Shown: positions 5,421-7,911 of the stretch, in pieces
How the letters are laid out: each line of letters begins with the position of its first letter
How positions within the stretch are numbered: position 1 is the stretch's first letter
Assembly (NCBI GenBank): GCA_038251595.1
Contig: JBBSBC010000178.1
Coordinates: 1 to 7,911, forward strand
Source of the DNA: JADLCX01 sp038251595
Lineage (GTDB): Bacteria > Planctomycetota > Phycisphaerae > Phycisphaerales > UBA1924
Direction: 5' to 3'
DNA: 7,911 nucleotides
Translations under genes and position numbers: made by a program
The notes under the pieces: generated by a model
Told to the model about the DNA's origin: nothing
What the model saw: the letters and a program-made list of their open reading frames with translations, nothing else
Databases searched by the model: none

Positions 5421-6311
5421 ATGCCCAACGACCAGACCTCCACCCCAAACCGCGATCAACGACCATTCACCTGGCCGCCGCGATCGACATCAGCACCCGT
5501 CGTGGTTGAGCGTACAGGTCAACTTCATAACCATCCCGGTCCTGCGGCCATTCCCCTCCTCGTCCCGCGCCAGTCGCTCTGGGCGGCCATCGAGCAGGCC
5601 TTTCTCGATCTGACCGCTGGCCCCCTTGCCGATCGAGCACTCGATGCCAACTGGCAACCCGATGACTTCTCCGACTACTGCAACCGATGCGGGCTAAGTC
5701 TCCGTCCCCAAGAAGCGGCGGCCAGCGGCTGCTCAAGCTGCCGTGATGTGAAGCTTGCGTGGCAGAGAATGGTCCGCTTGGGGCCATTCAACTACCCGTT
5801 GCGGGAGTGGGTCCACGAAGTGAAGTTCACCCGCTGGCGAAGACTGGGCAATGATCTGGGCGAGCTTCTCGGCCAACAACTGCTCTCGGTCCAATCGACC
5901 GCACAGGACTCTTCGCTTCCACCCGTGCTTGTGCCCGTTCCCGATTCGGGCCTTCGCCGCATCGTTCGCGGCATCGACCACGCCATGGTCATCGCACGGG
6001 GTATCAACCACATCACCGGATGGTCGATCGCCACGCCGCTGGCCCGACGGTTCGGCCCCTCGCAGCTTTCGGTGGCACCAAGCCAGCGCGCTTCAAACGT
6101 CTCGAAGTCGTTCGTACTTCGATCGCGCTACTCGTGTTCCCACCTCGCGGGCCGATCGATAATTTTGGTTGATGATGTTTGCACGACAGGCGCAACGCTG
6201 CGAACATGCGCAAGATTGATCGCAAATGCTTGCCGGACAGAGAGTAAGGCAAATTTAACGACGATTTGGACCGCCGTGTTGGCCCGAACGGAGCCCGATC
6301 ATCTTGCCTGA
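5421..6311 (+). CDS. comF: ComF family phosphoribosyltransferase-like protein
   Basis: The 296-residue protein matches the ComF family, related to amidophosphoribosyltransferases and needed for DNA uptake in naturally competent bacteria; its exact reaction is not settled. A zinc-ribbon-like set, Cys87/Cys90 and Cys104/Cys107 (YCNRCG and GCSSC), precedes LREWVHEVKF (127-136), the family's usual LR..I...KF segment. PVPDSGLRRIVRGIDHA (172-188) follows, and then the PRPP-binding loop IILVDDVCTTGAT (247-259). SQRASNVSKSF (221-231) matches the family's R..N....F element. The first 80 or so residues are longer than usual; the first 45 are Pro/Thr-rich and probably disordered. ATG 5421 lacks a clear Shine-Dalgarno, but no better start exists before the cysteines. 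It lies 84 bp after mcsB with no terminator between, so co-transcription is possible. No terminator is obvious downstream. Confidence 0.9.
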   Translation: MPNDQTSTPNRDQRPFTWPPRSTSAPVVVERTGQLHNHPGPAAIPLLVPRQSLWAAIEQAFLDLTAGPLADRALDANWQPDDFSDYCNRCGLSLRPQEAAASGCSSCRDVKLAWQRMVRLGPFNYPLREWVHEVKFTRWRRLGNDLGELLGQQLLSVQSTAQDSSLPPVLVPVPDSGLRRIVRGIDHAMVIARGINHITGWSIATPLARRFGPSQLSVAPSQRASNVSKSFVLRSRYSCSHLAGRSIILVDDVCTTGATLRTCARLIANACRTESKANLTTIWTAVLARTEPDHLA

Positions 6312-6432
6312 CCGAGTTTGCTGAGACGGAAGTAATCCCACGAATAGGCTACCGGAAATGTGGTCGATCGGTGTAAAGTGTGTGGATGATCAAAAGACCT
6401 TCGCGGAAACTTCGAGAAGTTGCGCAAGGATC

Positions 6433-6460
6433 TTGACTGAGGGGTCGCGGGGGCTAAACT
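6433..6460 (+). promoter_or_regulatory. Sigma70-like promoter, probably for the rRNA operon
   Basis: TTGACT (6433-6438, 5 of 6 consensus) is separated by 16 bases from TAAACT (6455-6460, 4 of 6). It is the best promoter match in the 16S upstream region and would start transcription near 6467, giving a leader of about 455 bases. The -10 box lies in the spacer of a GC-only inverted repeat (6447-6469). Assignment to the rRNA operon rests on position and strand. Confidence 0.5.
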
Positions 6461-6469
6461 CTCCCCCGC
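6447..6469. repeat. GC-only inverted repeat enclosing the -10 box
   Basis: GCGGGGG and CCCCCGC are perfect 7-bp arms around the 9-base spacer ctaaactct, which contains TAAACT. As DNA it could be a regulator site or a strand-opening control; as RNA from an upstream transcript it would form a strong hairpin, but no T-run follows. Confidence 0.6.
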
Positions 6470-6655
6470 CTCTGAAGGAAACAACTGAGGCCGGACAACG
6501 AGTCATCAAGCCATCAAACGATGGCCCGGAAATGGTGATAGGTGTCCACCATCCTTGAAAAGTAAAGACAGTTGGGTGGTCCGCGAGAATGTGCGGCCAG
6601 ACAGTGGCGTTCGAGCCACGTCCCTGAACAGGACAGTCTGAGCCGATCCAAGTTT

Positions 6656-6679
6656 CTCGATCGTGTCACAGCGATCGAG
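6656..6679 (+). repeat. Inverted repeat in the rRNA leader
   Basis: CTCGATCG-tgtcacag-CGATCGAG has perfect 8-bp arms with an 8-base loop. It is the first strong hairpin of the series leading to 16S. Confidence 0.55.
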
Positions 6680-6709
6680 TGCTGATTCTCTCGAACCACC
6701 AAGACCCTA

Positions 6710-6741
6710 TTCTCGTGCTTTCCCCCCGGAGAGTGCGAGAA
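6710..6741 (+). repeat. 14-bp hairpin in the rRNA leader
   Basis: TTCTCGTGCTTTCC pairs fully with GGAGAGTGCGAGAA, including three G-U pairs, around a CCCC loop. It is the longest uninterrupted stem of the leader. A structural or processing role in the precursor rRNA is likely but not shown; no T-run follows, so it is not a standard terminator. Confidence 0.6.
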
Positions 6742-6763
6742 GACTTGTTGAGTTCAGCAAATA

Positions 6764-6785
6764 TCATTGACTAGCCAGTCAATGA
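6764..6785 (+). repeat. Perfect 9-bp hairpin in the rRNA leader
   Basis: TCATTGACT-agcc-AGTCAATGA has perfect 9-bp arms and a 4-base loop. The core TTGACT recurs in the hairpin at 6833-6858. TTGACT here is not followed by a fitting -10 box, so I read it as structure rather than promoter. Confidence 0.6.
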
Positions 6786-6794
6786 CACCTGAAA

Positions 6795-6812
6795 CCGGCC
6801 CTTAAAGGCTGG
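6795..6812 (+). repeat. Short hairpin in the rRNA leader
   Basis: CCGGCC-cttaaa-GGCTGG forms a 6-bp stem with one G-U pair and a 6-base loop, sitting between the two TTGACT-containing hairpins. Confidence 0.45.
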
Positions 6813-6832
6813 CGTAGGGTGCGACCCTCCGA

Positions 6833-6858
6833 TTGACTAAGACTGTTTGTTTAGTCAA
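6833..6858 (+). repeat. TTGACTAA hairpin close to the 16S 5' end
   Basis: TTGACTAA and TTAGTCAA are perfect 8-bp arms around a 10-base loop, ending about 65 bases before mature 16S. Its arm shares TTGACT with the hairpin at 6764-6785, so the two could also pair with each other in an alternative fold. Confidence 0.55.
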
Positions 6859-6923
6859 CGGGGAAACAGGTCGAACCTTTCAAGTTTGATATCAACCCTG
6901 CGCAAGTGGGGAGTAACGAACAA

Positions 6924-7911
<988 letters not shown>

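Larger units (their letters stand above)
6312..6923 (+). other. rRNA promoter and leader region, no protein gene
   Basis: The 612 bases between the ComF stop and the 16S start contain no convincing coding frame on either strand. They hold a sigma70-like promoter at 6433-6460, then from about 6600 on a string of hairpin-forming segments leading to the mature 16S 5' end. GTGGC/GCCAC (6605-6620) and AGGGT/ACCCT (6816-6828) are small additional stems besides those listed separately. No tRNA was found, and no boxA-type antitermination sequence was recognised. Confidence 0.65.

Noticed and set aside
6358..6558. 66-residue open frame between comF and 16S
   Set aside because: No Shine-Dalgarno, no protein-like pattern, and it spans the rRNA promoter and the GC inverted repeat.
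6600..6640. tRNA-like T-arm, GTGGC-gttcga-GCCAC
   Set aside because: The loop has 6 rather than 7 bases, and no acceptor stem, D-arm, anticodon arm or CCA end can be placed around it.
6767..6795. Second rRNA promoter using the TTGACT at 6767
   Set aside because: No acceptable -10 box lies 16-18 bases downstream, and the hexamer is part of a perfect hairpin.

Overview
The window looks like chromosomal DNA from a GC-rich planctomycete, most likely of the Phycisphaerae branch. The partial 16S rRNA gene carries the CTCA variant in the conserved 900-region block and a short 420-480 arm, both common in that group. A secreted protein ends in a PAPG + hydrophobic + RRRR sorting tail typical of Phycisphaerae, and the 95-residue ribosomal protein bL28 has a basic C-terminal extension. 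I assign the lineage from motifs, not from a search.

Layout, left to right. Bases 1-456 hold only a possible gene tail cut by the window edge, followed by non-coding DNA with several palindromes, including a 7-bp-arm inverted repeat 50 bp before the first complete gene. From 457 to 1626 there are two related secreted-protein loci in tandem: an intact one with a C-terminal sorting signal, and a decayed copy broken by one frameshift and one in-frame stop. rpmB (bL28) follows at 1774-2061, with a small hairpin just before its ribosome binding site and a textbook intrinsic terminator after it. A 381-residue protein of unknown function runs on the minus strand (2161-3306), convergent with rpmB and divergent from the next operon.

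The centre of the window is a two-gene operon. mcsA (two zinc-binding CxxC pairs plus a UvrB/UvrC-type motif) overlaps mcsB (protein arginine kinase) by 4 bases. In Bacillus these act together: McsA activates McsB, which marks proteins with phosphoarginine for ClpC-ClpP degradation. Here neither the repressor gene ctsR nor clpC lies alongside. A ComF-type phosphoribosyltransferase gene follows 84 bp downstream and may be co-transcribed.

From 6312 to 6923 there is no gene. This stretch holds a good sigma70-like promoter whose -10 box lies inside a GC-only inverted repeat, then a run of stem-loops leading to the 16S rRNA gene, which begins at about 6924 and runs off the right edge. No mobile element, CRISPR array or clearly new multi-gene system was seen. 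The points most worth a second look are the unusual McsA and McsB architecture, the unassigned minus-strand protein and the structured rRNA leader.
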